Shown here piece after piece: positions 25,328-35,499 of a DNA stretch of 64,000 nucleotides. The notes under the pieces are model-generated. The model was given only the letters and a program-made list of their open reading frames with translations. It was not told the DNA's origin and made no database searches. Location of the stretch: contig CM061240.1 in the NCBI GenBank assembly GCA_030848705.1, forward strand, positions 125,786,998 through 125,850,997. Direction: 5' to 3'. Positions within the stretch are counted from its first letter, which is position 1, and each line of letters opens with the position of its first letter. Source of the DNA: Heracleum sosnowskyi (Eukaryota; Streptophyta; Magnoliopsida; Apiales; Apiaceae). The position numbers and the translations under genes are program-made.

Positions 25328-25440
25328 CTCCCCTGTCCTAACGAGTTCTATTGGGGTTGAATTACTATTTTTAGAATGTATAGAAATGAAAGGGGTATAC
25401 CAAAATAGAAAGTGTATAGAAATGAATGGGACGGAGGGAG
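25328..25440. mobile_element. Short Stowaway-type MITE (113 bp)
   Basis: CTCCCCTGTCCTAACGAG at the left and ATGGGACGGAGGGAG at the right are imperfect inverted repeats flanked by TA (25,326-25,327 and 25,441-25,442). Its right half resembles the right half of the MITE at 22,815 (GAATGTATAGAAATGA...), so it looks like an internally deleted relative. Confidence 0.82.
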
Positions 25441-25442
25441 TA

Positions 25443-26590
25443 GCAGTATTCTGAAAAGTAGGATTTTAAACAAGTTGTGCAGTCGTATGATACCAGAACT
25501 CAACACGTTTTCTGATCACCAGTACTTGTTCTGGGAAAAAAACAACCAAGTAGAAAGTTGATAATCTCCGGGTCCATGAACATGATCCTACACTATAAAC
25601 ATGTTGATATATATCCAACACCAATATTAAAAATCATCGGGCGACCTATAACATATTTCTGAATTTTTTTCTATATGTCTTTCGACTGATTGATACGATA
25701 AGTAATAAGATGATCATAAGAATCTCACAAATTTAAATTTCTCATTTTGCAAACTTCGTCTCATTTTTTTTTAGATAAATTTAAAGCAAATTTCATTAAC
25801 AAGAAAAGAACTCGACTGATCCAAATCCCCAACCGGCTATGTAATTAGGTTGAAAAACAAATAAACGAGTTAAACAATTAACCGTTTTGTTTCCGGATCG
25901 CTTAGTATATAGAATAAAAATATTCTTTGAATAAAAAAATATTACAATAGCTTTTGAAAATACTTTTTGGAGTTTTCTTGATTTACTAGCATTACTAATA
26001 ATCTAGTTACCGTATGGATTATCTCATGAGCAGTCCATAATTTGTTTTTCTCCAAATAAGTTTGGCCATTCTAAAAGTCGTCATGTCTTTTTTTTGTTTT
26101 TCTTATGAACGTGACGATCAATAAAATCCTTTTTTTTTCACGTAGTCAAACATAAAAGTATAGTTACGGAGTACTTTTGAATAGAAATTACGAAACCGAA
26201 AAGTCAGCCCTCAAAGCTTGCATGCTAAGGTTTGGTGTTTTGACTCAACAACTCCACCGTCTTCATTCACTCAGAGTCGGTTTGGCTTCTACTTAAACTC
26301 GAGCTTAACGTGATTTTTGACTTTAAATTAAAAAATGTATATCCATTATAATTTGTAATCCACATAATTTAGATTCAGATTCGTCCCAAGTGATTTTTTT
26401 AACGGAAACACTATATATAGGTCATTATAAGGTAATTTTACAAATTATATTATTGGCTGTTGCTAAGATCAAATAATATAGGGACATTTAACTGTTTTTA
26501 ATGAGTTTGCTTCATAAAATATATGTATTTTTACTATATATTTCTGATAAAAATTAGTATAAAATTTTTCACTACAAACGTGTTCCAACA
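25443..26590. other. AT-rich intergenic stretch
   Basis: No gene or delimited repeat recognised. Confidence 0.5.
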
Positions 26591-26604
26591 AATCTCTACT
26601 TAGA

Positions 26605-26914
26605 GGCTATACGCACTGCATTTTTGAAACGGATTCATATGTGTTAGCTGCTGCTTGTAATGGTAATGCAGGAGAAGCTTTCTTTGGTACTATTGTGAGG
26701 GATTGTATGCATTTGTTTCAGCACGTTAATCCTCTTCTAGTTACTTTTATTTATCGATTTGCGAATAGTGCAGCTCATGTGTTAGCAAAAGCTGTCTATT
26801 TTATGTCCGATACAGGGGAGTGGCATGTTACTCCACCTAGTTTTCTTAGTCATGTATTGGATTTGGAGATGATTATTTGAATGCAAGTTCAATTTTACTC
26901 AAAAAAAAAAAAAA
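26605..26914 (+). mobile_element. 5'-truncated LINE with RNase H-like 3' end
   Basis: The fragment is flanked by the perfect 14-bp duplication AATCTCTACTTAGA (26,591-26,604 and 26,915-26,928) and ends in a poly(A) run, the signature of target-primed reverse transcription with 5' truncation. It holds a reading frame (26,641-26,880, 79 codons) ending the polyprotein. RFANSAAHVLAKAV followed by DTGEWHVTPPSFL matches the end of the RNase H-like (RVT_3) domain of plant L1-type LINEs. Only about 300 bases of the original element were copied. Confidence 0.88.
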
Positions 26915-26928
26915 AATCTCTACTTAGA

Positions 26929-28659
26929 TCCGCCCTCGGCTAGGCCTCGAGTTTTCAAGTCAATAATCAGAATTCATAACTACATGCATAGCTAGCTATA
27001 TAACATTGCACCGACAGCTTGGGAGTTGCAAACATTTTTTCTTTTTCTTTTTTGTCAAAAGGAGTTGCAAATTTTGAGTGTTTTAACAACATTTTTAATA
27101 ATGTTGTCTAAAATGATATGAAATACTTTGGAAGACTTGTAAGAGCATCTCCAATGATATTGGCTAAAATGATTGGTTAAAATAATATAAAATAGTGATT
27201 ATGTAAAATTTACTGAATTTGTAAGTTGTTTTACTTTAATTGAGTTGACTATAATGATTAGTTTATATTTTAAAAATGGTATGTTATTATCATTTCAAGT
27301 TGTTAAAAATAGAATATATTATTTTAATATAATAATAGATGACGTTGAGCTTTTTAAAGGTCCCTAGGGTTCCACAAATATAGTCGTTGGGCTCCTATTT
27401 TCAAGGGATTTATGACCATATGAGAAAAATAATTTCAAATATCATAAGTCTTAAAAAATGATTCTAAAAATTATTTTAAAATGCAATTTCATATTAGATT
27501 TTTTGAAAATGCAACTTCATGTAATATTTTAATCGATTTTTTTTTAAATGCAAACTCAATTAGTGTTTTTCCTTTAAAAAAAAGTTTTTAAAAAGAAAAT
27601 GAAAACGCAACTTCAAATTATGTGTTGGCTCAAACACCCGATCATGTTGTGTTTACAAGTCCATATACGACGGGCCCAATTCTTAAATTAGCCGTTAAAT
27701 TTAAGATCATAAATATGAAACAATATCATATTTTAGTGTGATATATGAGGCGATATTTTCGGGATATGCCATATAGAGCATTTTAACTTCAAATTATAAC
27801 ATTTAAGGCATTCTTTTCATTTTGAAGTCAATAATTAGAAGTTAGAACTACATGTATAGCCTAGCTATATAACATAGCAGCGACAGCTTGGAAGTTGCAA
27901 ATTTTGAGTGTTCTAACAATGCAACTTCAGCTCAACTTCTACTTGTGTAAAGCTATAATTTATGATTTAAATAAACATTTAGTCATATAGAAAATTCGAT
28001 ATAACAAGGAAAATATTTACCTTAAGATTTGTTTTTCAACTATGCTTGCAATACTATTATAGCATTTAATGTCGATAAATAAATAATTTTATTAATCAAT
28101 TAATGTTATTTTAATTCTAATATTGAAAATAACTTACTTTTAATACAAAATCAAAAATTATCATTCGAGAGTGTAATATAATAAATTAATGATAAAATTT
28201 TAATTTCCTACACTCCAAAATTATTTTTCTAATTAAGATATAAACTTGTAAGGTTACTCAAAAAGTTTACATCATTCAATCAAAATCAAATTTCCAGACC
28301 ACACTTGTTCAATTGCTTGTATAATGGGCTGGCCCACAAATGTTAGAAAGAACATATAGGATTGTCAAACAGAATTGGGCTTTAAATGTGTCGGAAAAAT
28401 CATGTAACGTAGCAATCCTCACAAAATATAATCCTTGCCCCTTGGTATCTTTGGAAGACTAGCAAACGAGCTAATTTTAAATGCTTATATTTTGATTCGT
28501 TAAATTTTATTAAATTCGAATTCGAATTTGTGTCGTGATCGAATCAGAAAATGTTTAAATGCAGTTCATCTAAGAAAATGTTACGAAATGTTAAAAAAAA
28601 AACATATAAGCATATCTCACAGATCTAAGATCAATTCATTTGAATTCGAGAGTGGATCA
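26929..28659. other. Intergenic stretch with a diverged local duplication
   Basis: A ~100-bp segment near 26,960-27,095 (with GACAGCTTGGGAGTTGCAAA) recurs near 27,820-27,920 (GACAGCTTGGAAGTTGCAAA). GAGCATCTCCAATGAT at 27,144 resembles the end of known plant MITEs, but no matching inverted end was found. No gene seen. Confidence 0.5.
28655..28659. repeat. Copia target-site duplication, left copy
   Basis: GATCA, repeated exactly at 34,095-34,099. Confidence 0.85.
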
Positions 28660-28956
28660 TATTGAAGTATATTAAGTCAAAACTATGTTATTTGTTTTGA
28701 CTTTGACTTTTAGTTTGTTACAGTTTATTGTTGAGTTTGTTACAGTTTTGGCTGTATATGTTGACAGCTAGGCTAGTAAACTACTTTAATTTTACTTTTA
28801 CAATCATTCTGTAATCATACAGTTACTTTACATTTTCTCTCTGTAACAACTTTGATCCACCATTATTGTTTGCTTGGTGAACTGTTAAGTTCATCATCTT
28901 CTTCCATCTTATTGTAAACATTAGTGCAGAATATAGTTTAGTTCTTTCTTTTAACA
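28660..28956 (+). repeat. Copia 5' LTR
   Basis: 297 bp, TATTGAAGTATATTAAG...CTTTTAACA. The LTR should hold the element's promoter; no unambiguous TATA box stands out. Confidence 0.92.
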
Positions 28957-28968
28957 TGGTATCAGAGC
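28957..28968 (+). promoter_or_regulatory. Copia primer-binding site
   Basis: TGGTATCAGAGC immediately after the LTR is the standard initiator tRNA-Met priming site of plant Copia elements. Confidence 0.92.
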
Positions 28969-29102
28969 ATAATCCGCGATTTTTCATCTCAATTTACAGT
29001 TTTTAGCTGATAGTTAGGGTTTCAATCTTCAATTAGGCGTTTTTACAGTGTCGCTACGGTGTTTTCCGGCGGTGTTTTCCGGTGGTGTTTCTCCTTGTCT
29101 CA

Positions 29103-32100
29103 ATGAATCATCTTCACAATCAATCTCCGTTTAATCTCCGTTCTCAGTCTTATGCGAATGCAGTTACAGGTACTCCGACTTCCATGGCTAATCAATCTGA
29201 TTCTACTCATGTACGTACTCATGCTAATAATGATGATACGGAAACTGAACCACATACTGTTATTGCTGATGGAATAAGTAGTATTAGCAATAACTCGCAT
29301 CCTTTGTATCTACATAACAACGATCAACCAGGAATGATTTAATATCAAAGAAACTTACTGGATCTGAGAACTACGTTAGTTGGAAACGTTCTATACAAAT
29401 TGCTTTATCTGCTAAGAATAAGCTTGTTATTGTGTCTGGAGAGTATCAAGTACCTGATGAGAAATCACAGTTATTTCATCAATGGAAACGAGTTAATGAT
29501 ATGGTAATCACCTGGATCTTGAATACTGTATCTGATGAAATTAGTACTAGCTAGTATGCATTATTTTGATAGTGCTTTTGACATTTGGACTGAACTAAGT
29601 GGAAGATTTTCTGCGGTTAGTGGACATAAGATCTATGAGACTCAGAAGGAGTTGTTTAAGTTGGAGCAAGGAAATGAATCTGTGGAGTTTTATTTTCACA
29701 AGTTGAAAGGATTGTGGGATGAATTGAGAGCATTAGAACCAGTTATTAAATGTACTTGTGGAGCTACCAAAGAATGGGATTCTCAGGTTGAAAAGACTAG
29801 GTTGATTCAATTTTTGATGGGATTGCATAGCAGTTACACTGCAGCTCGTGGACATCTTCTTATGATGAATCCTTGGCCTACAGTTAATCAGGCTTATATG
29901 CTCATTAAACAAGAAGAAAAACAAAGGCAAGTCCATGGTACTACTACACCTCTGGCTATGATGGTTTCTACACCTAAGTCTTCCTACACTAATTTTCAGA
30001 GATTATCTACTGAAAAATCTGGTATTGTTTTGGAGTGTACATACTGTCATGGTAAGAATCATACCAAGGATAGATGCTATAAGTTGATTGGATATCCAGC
30101 TGATCATCCTTTTAATCCTAACAACAGAGGAAAAAGAAAGGTTTTCACTAAGCCAGGACAACAATTTGGTCATTTTAATAATTCTGGTAATTCAGGGAAT
30201 AAATCTGGACAGGCAATGCAAGCTTCTAATGCAGGAGTCAATACTAACACTTCTGGCCCTTCTGATACATCTGGTTTTAATTCTGCTGTTAACTGGAATT
30301 CTCAAATGGAGGCTTTGCAGAATCAGATGAATTCATTAAGACAGACTATGTATCAAAATTCACCAGTACCAGTTTCTTCTCACTCTCAGAATCAGTTTCC
30401 TCCAACTGCTTATGGAAATAATGTGCTGACTACTACTGCATCTTTGCCTTCTTCTATTCAGAACTCTTTTCCAGGGAATAACAATGTAGCAGGTACAACA
30501 TATTCTCTTTTGTCTATTTCAGATTTATCTACAGAAGTCTGGATTTTAGACACTGGTGCCACTAATCATATGTGTTGTAATGCTGATGATTTTCAAGACT
30601 TGCATTCATTGCTTGAACCTATAACTGTTAAATTTCCTAATGGGGACACTTCCTTAGTTACACATACAGGTTCAGTGCTATTGTCTCATATTTCTCTTCT
30701 AATTCCTGAGGTTTTACTTGTACCTTCTTTTAAATTCAATTTGCTCTCCATTAGCAAATTAGCTTGCCAAACCAAATCTCTTATTATTTTCAATGAACTT
30801 GAGTGTATTATGCAGGACCAGTTCAAGACCACTTCCTTGATTCTTGGTAAACTTGCTGGTGGTCTGTATCAATTTGTCAATTCCAAGGTCTCAGTTTCTT
30901 CTGTTTCGAAAGATTCTTCTCATTCTCTATGGCATAAAAGGTTAGGACATGTAGCTCATAGAATTCTCACAAAAATTCCTAATCTGATTGGTACACATGC
31001 TTTGCCTGATAATGCTTCTCTTTGTGATATTTGCCCATTAGCCAAACAATGTAAATTGCCTTTTACTGCTAGTACATCTGTGTCATCCACTCCTTTTGAA
31101 CTTGTCCATTGTGATTTGTGGGGACCTTATAGAACATCTACTTGTAATGGTTGCAAATTTTTCTTAACCATTATTGATGATCACACTAGGGCAATTTGGA
31201 CTATTTTACTGCCCACCAAACAACATGCCACTAAATCTATACAAAATTTTTGCTCTTATGTTATGACTCAATTTCATAGTCCTGTTCAATGTATTAGGAC
31301 AGATAATGGGGGAGAATTTGTCAATTATGATCTTTCTCTTTTCTTGACCACTTCTGGTATTCTGCATCAAACTTCTTGCCCTTATACTCCCCAACAAAAT
31401 GGAAGAGTAGAAAGAAAGCATAGAAACCTTCTTGAAATGACAAGAGCTCTAAGATTTCAAAGCAAACTTCCAAAGTCTTTTTGGGGAGATTGTTTGCTTA
31501 CCTCTACTTACTTAATAAACAGACTTCCTAATTCTGTTTTAGGCTTCATTAGTCCTTATGAAAAACTTTTTAAAAAACCTCCTCTTTATCAACATCTAAA
31601 AGCTTTTGATTGTCTTGCTTATATGAGTCAACATCTACCTGATAAACTAGAAGCCAGAGTTGTCAAAACCATTTTCATTGGCTATTCTCTTACACAAAAA
31701 GGCTATAAACTTTTTGATCCAGTTACTCATTCTTTTCATGTTTCCAGACATGTTGTTTTTGATGAATCTGTGTTTCCTTATCAGGATGAAGTTACTTCTT
31801 TGCCTTATTTCCCTCATGATTCACATCTTGATTTTGTTGACTTTGACAGTCCTTTAGATGAGTATTCTCAGATTTTACATTCTGAAACTCCCCATTTTAA
31901 TGCTGATATTTTCACACCATTTTCACATGACACTTTAGATGACTATAATCATTCTCATTCTACTGATGTACCTTCACCTGAACCTTCCCATGTACCTGAA
32001 CCTTCTCATTCTCCTGATGTACCTTTTTCTATTCCTACACAAGTTGTATCTAGAGTATCTTTAAGAAACAAGATTCAGCCTTCCTGGATGAAAGACTACA

Positions 32101-33803
32101 AAGTCTATAATTCTTTTGTTCCAGAAGTTCCTTTTGTTCAAGCACATTCTGTGCTTCTGCATTGTCCTATCAGTAAGGATAAATACAATTTTCAGCATTA
32201 TTCTCCCATTACATCTGATATCTTTGCCTGTACTGTAGATTCTACACAAGTTATTCCAGAACCTACTAGTTATAAACAGGCTATTTTAGATCCTAGGTGG
32301 ATTGATGCAATGAATAAGAAATTGCAAGCTTTGGAATCCAATAATACTTGGACAGTAATTTCTCTACCTCCTGGAAAAAAGGTTGTTGGATGTAGATGGG
32401 TTTATAAGGTTAAATACTTATCCAGTGGTGCTATTGACAAATTCAAGGCTAGGTTAGTTGCAAAGGGTTTTACTCAAACTGCTGGAGAGGACTACCACAA
32501 CACTTTTGCTCCAGTAGCTAAAATGCAAACTGTTAGAACCCTCTTGGCTATTGCTGCTACTAAGTCTTGGGATGTACATCAGTTGGACATTAATAATGCT
32601 TTTCTTCATGGTGATCTCCATGAAGAAGTGTACATGGATTTGCCACAAGGGCATCCTTTACATGGTTCTTTTGTTTGCAAACTTAATAAAAGCATATATG
32701 GTCTTAAACAGGCAGCTAGGGAATGGTTTGATAAACTAGCTGACACTTTGTTCTCTCTTGGTTTTGCTCAAACAAAGGCTGATTCTTCCTTATTTGTCTA
32801 TAACAACAAATCTTCTTTTGTGGTAGCCCTAGTCTATGTTGATGATATTCTATTGGCTGGTATGGATTCTGCATACATTTCTCATGTAAAAGGTGTTCTT
32901 CATCAGATTTTTACCATAAGGGATTTAGGTTTGATTAAATACTATCTTGGATTGGAAGTCACTAAAACTTCTGATGGTATTTACCTACATCAACACAAGT
33001 TTATTCATGACATGTTAGTAGAGGCTGGTTTAGAAAATAGTAAACCATTATCTCTTCCAGTGGATACTACAGTGAAATTATCTCTCCAAGAGGGTTCACC
33101 TATAGATGATCCTTCTTTGTATAGGAAGTTTATTGGTAAGCTGTTATATTTGACTGCCACCAGGCCTGACATTGCCTACATAGTACATCATCTTAGTCAA
33201 TTTCTTCAAGCTCCAAAAGCTCCTCATTTACTTGTTGTTCAAAGAGTGCTGAGGTATCTTAAGGGTACACCTTTTCAAGGGTTGTTCTTCTCTGCATCTT
33301 CTTCTCTGAAATTATCTGCTTATTGTGATAGTGACTGGGGTTCTTGTTTTGATACTGGCCGCAGTATTAGTGGTTTTTGTTTACTACTTGGTAATTCTTT
33401 GGTTAATTGGAAGTCCAAAAAACAACCTGTTGTCTCTAGATCCACAGCAGAATCATAGTTAAGGGCTATTGCTGATGCTTCTTGTGATCTTGCTTGGATG
33501 CATTTGTTACTGTCAGAACTGTTGGTTTCACAGTCTTTTCCTGTTGCTATTTACAGTGATAGTCAGGCAGCCATTGATATAGCTAATGATCCAGTCTTCC
33601 ATCCTAAAACTAAGCATTTTGCAATTGATTGTCATTTTGTCAGGCAACAAGTTCAGCTGAGGCTTCTTCAACCAATCTATGTTCCAAGTTCTGAGCAGCT
33701 GGCTGATATTCTTACTAAAGGGTTATGCAGAAATTCTCACTGGCATATCCTTTCCAGATTGAATGTGCTTTCTCCCCATTCTAATCTGAGGGGGGAATAT
33801 TGA
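29103..33803 (+). pseudogene. Copia gag-pol polyprotein, disrupted in gag and RNase H
   Basis: Domains in order: Gag N-terminal part from about 29,103; zinc knuckle CTYCHGKNHTKDRC near 30,040; protease DTGATNHM near 30,550; GAG-pre-integrase WHKRLGH near 30,930; integrase core with IDDHTR and RTDNGGEF (about 31,080-31,560); reverse transcriptase with YVDD at 32,835-32,846; RNase H to 33,800, including DSDWGS and YSDSQAA. The longest open stretch is 29,535-33,458. Breaks: a frame change near 29,340 followed by a compensating one near 29,550 in gag, and a TAG at 33,456-33,458 after STAES in RNase H, beyond which the same frame runs on to 33,803. The stop TGA at 33,801 lies in the 3' LTR. The element could be mobilised only in trans or with suppression of these defects (inference). 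Confidence 0.92.
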
Positions 33804-34094
33804 AGTATATTAAGTCAAAACTATATTATTTGTTTTGACTTTGACTTTTAGTTTGTTACAGTTTATTGTTGAGTTTGTTACAGTTTTGGCTGTATATGTT
33901 GACAGCTAGGCTAGTAAACTACTTTACTTTTACTTTTACAATCATTCTGTAATCATACAGTTACTTTACATTTTCTCTCTGTAACAACTTTGATCCACCA
34001 TTATTGTTTGCTTGGTGGACTGTTAAGTTCATCATCTTCTTCCATCTTATTGTAAACATTAGTGCAGAATATAGTTTAGTTCTTTCTTTTAACA
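33798..34094 (+). repeat. Copia 3' LTR
   Basis: 297 bp, followed by GATCA. It differs from the 5' LTR by an A for G near the start, a C for A in the ACTTTAAT block and a G for A in CTTGGTGAACTG. Confidence 0.92.
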
Positions 34095-34099
34095 GATCA

Positions 34100-35499
34100 A
34101 TTATCTTTTATTGTGTGTTCGTTTTTTCAGATCTAAGATCTTTTCATTTGAATTTTTAGTTTACAATTTCAGTACTGTTTTTCTCTCCATGATGAGTGAG
34201 TGTTGTTTTCTCTCCTTTGTTGTGAGTGCTGATTTTGATTTAGTGATAAAAGTTTGTATGGAATTGTAATTATGGTTGATAGTTCAAACATGTTACGATG
34301 AAATTGGTGAATTGAGTAAAACGTGTATATGTAAATCAATCATCTTCAACAAATTGCTAGACTATTTCTTCAGGAGGATAGGTAATTTTTTTTCATTTTA
34401 TTTTTGTTCGACTCGACTATCTTTGTAGATGCCGTGTGATTTATTATTAATAAATTGATTTCATTGTTCTTAAAACAAAATGAATCTCGGGAACAAAATT
34501 TGTGCACAGGAGAGCCTGATTTCTATTTTCTTTTTTCTTTGCGGCAAATGAGACTTTCAAGAGCTGTCAGTTTTCTACTAAACAATTTGATGTTATAGAA
34601 GATTGCGATACGTACTATGCTTCGAAATCAGTTAATAAGACTAAAATACTTTTTTCATTTCAAAATTAATTAAATTAAAGTCAACCAACGAAAGAAATAA
34701 TATTTTCTCGTGGATTATTTTTACTCTGGTATTGTATGTCAGGTCAACTCAATATGCTTTGACCATATAGCAAAAACGAATAGCTTTAATTTTTTTTCTA
34801 AACATAAATATTATAATACAATATAAGATCCTGGAAATGCCCATCCGACACTTTTAGAACGACTGGTTACGGTATCAGAGCTCATACTGACAGGAAGTCT
34901 GAGTGTTAGAATATAAAATCCTAAAAAGTGTCTACCTCTGCTGGTTTTAGAGCATTTTAAAAAACATTATCTTCATGCATGTCATCAAAAAAAATATTGA
35001 GTTTAATGCAAAAATTCAAGCGACCATGACCATGGCATTACCAGTGCTTTCTATATTTCAAATTGACAAGCATGCATTGGGAATGATGGAAACTCCGCAC
35101 CATGCATGGGCAAAAGTCAGAACATGAAACGGGTCGTCCACCTGCTCCAACATTAAACGGATCCGAATGAAGCTTTTGACAAATGTTTCTCCAAATTTTA
35201 AATTTCAAGAGACCCACCACCAGTAAGTGGGGATGATAATGTGCTGTCCAAAGAAATAAAGAAGATACTAAATGGAAAAAATGTACCCATTTTTCTTTTC
35301 CAACAGTTGAAATGCTGTCCAAAGAAACACTCTATCTACATCTTTCACTTTACTAATTTTAGTACTTTAGTACTATGCCAAGCAAAACCATAGCAAGTTA
35401 TTTCAGATGCTGTTTTGTCATCTTGAGTTAGTATTTCTTATCGTGTTTTACGAGCGGGATATACTGCGTATGTTTGGTTTGGTTTAATCTTACGGTAGC
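34100..35499. other. Upstream region of the TNL gene
   Basis: No gene. CAGATCTAAGATC...TTCATTTGAATT occurs both just before the Copia element (28,619) and just after it (34,130), so the element landed inside an older local duplication. The last ~200 bases should hold the TNL promoter; no TATA box is convincing. Confidence 0.5.

Larger units (their letters stand above)
28660..34094 (+). mobile_element. Ty1/Copia LTR retrotransposon, full length but broken
   Basis: 5,435 bp with 297-bp LTRs (28,660-28,956 and 33,798-34,094), TSD GATCA on both sides, a primer-binding site TGGTATCAGAGC (28,957-28,968, complementary to initiator tRNA-Met) and a polypurine tract GAGGGGGGAA just before the right LTR. 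Gag, protease, integrase, reverse transcriptase and RNase H follow in the Copia order. The LTRs differ at three positions (about 1%), pointing to an insertion well under a million years old at usual plant rates (inference). The GATCA duplication implies the LTRs begin TATTG and end AACA, i.e. TA...CA termini instead of TG...CA. Confidence 0.95.

Noticed and set aside
27140..27160. GAGCATCTCCAATGAT as a MITE terminus
   Set aside because: No matching inverted end or target duplication found within about 1.5 kb.
34870..34890. GGTATCAGAGCTC resembling a Copia primer-binding site
   Set aside because: No LTR ends next to it and no coding remnant follows; at most an old remnant.
35038..35322. 94-codon minus frame upstream of the TNL gene
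   Set aside because: No domain or expected splice pattern; lies in promoter-side DNA.
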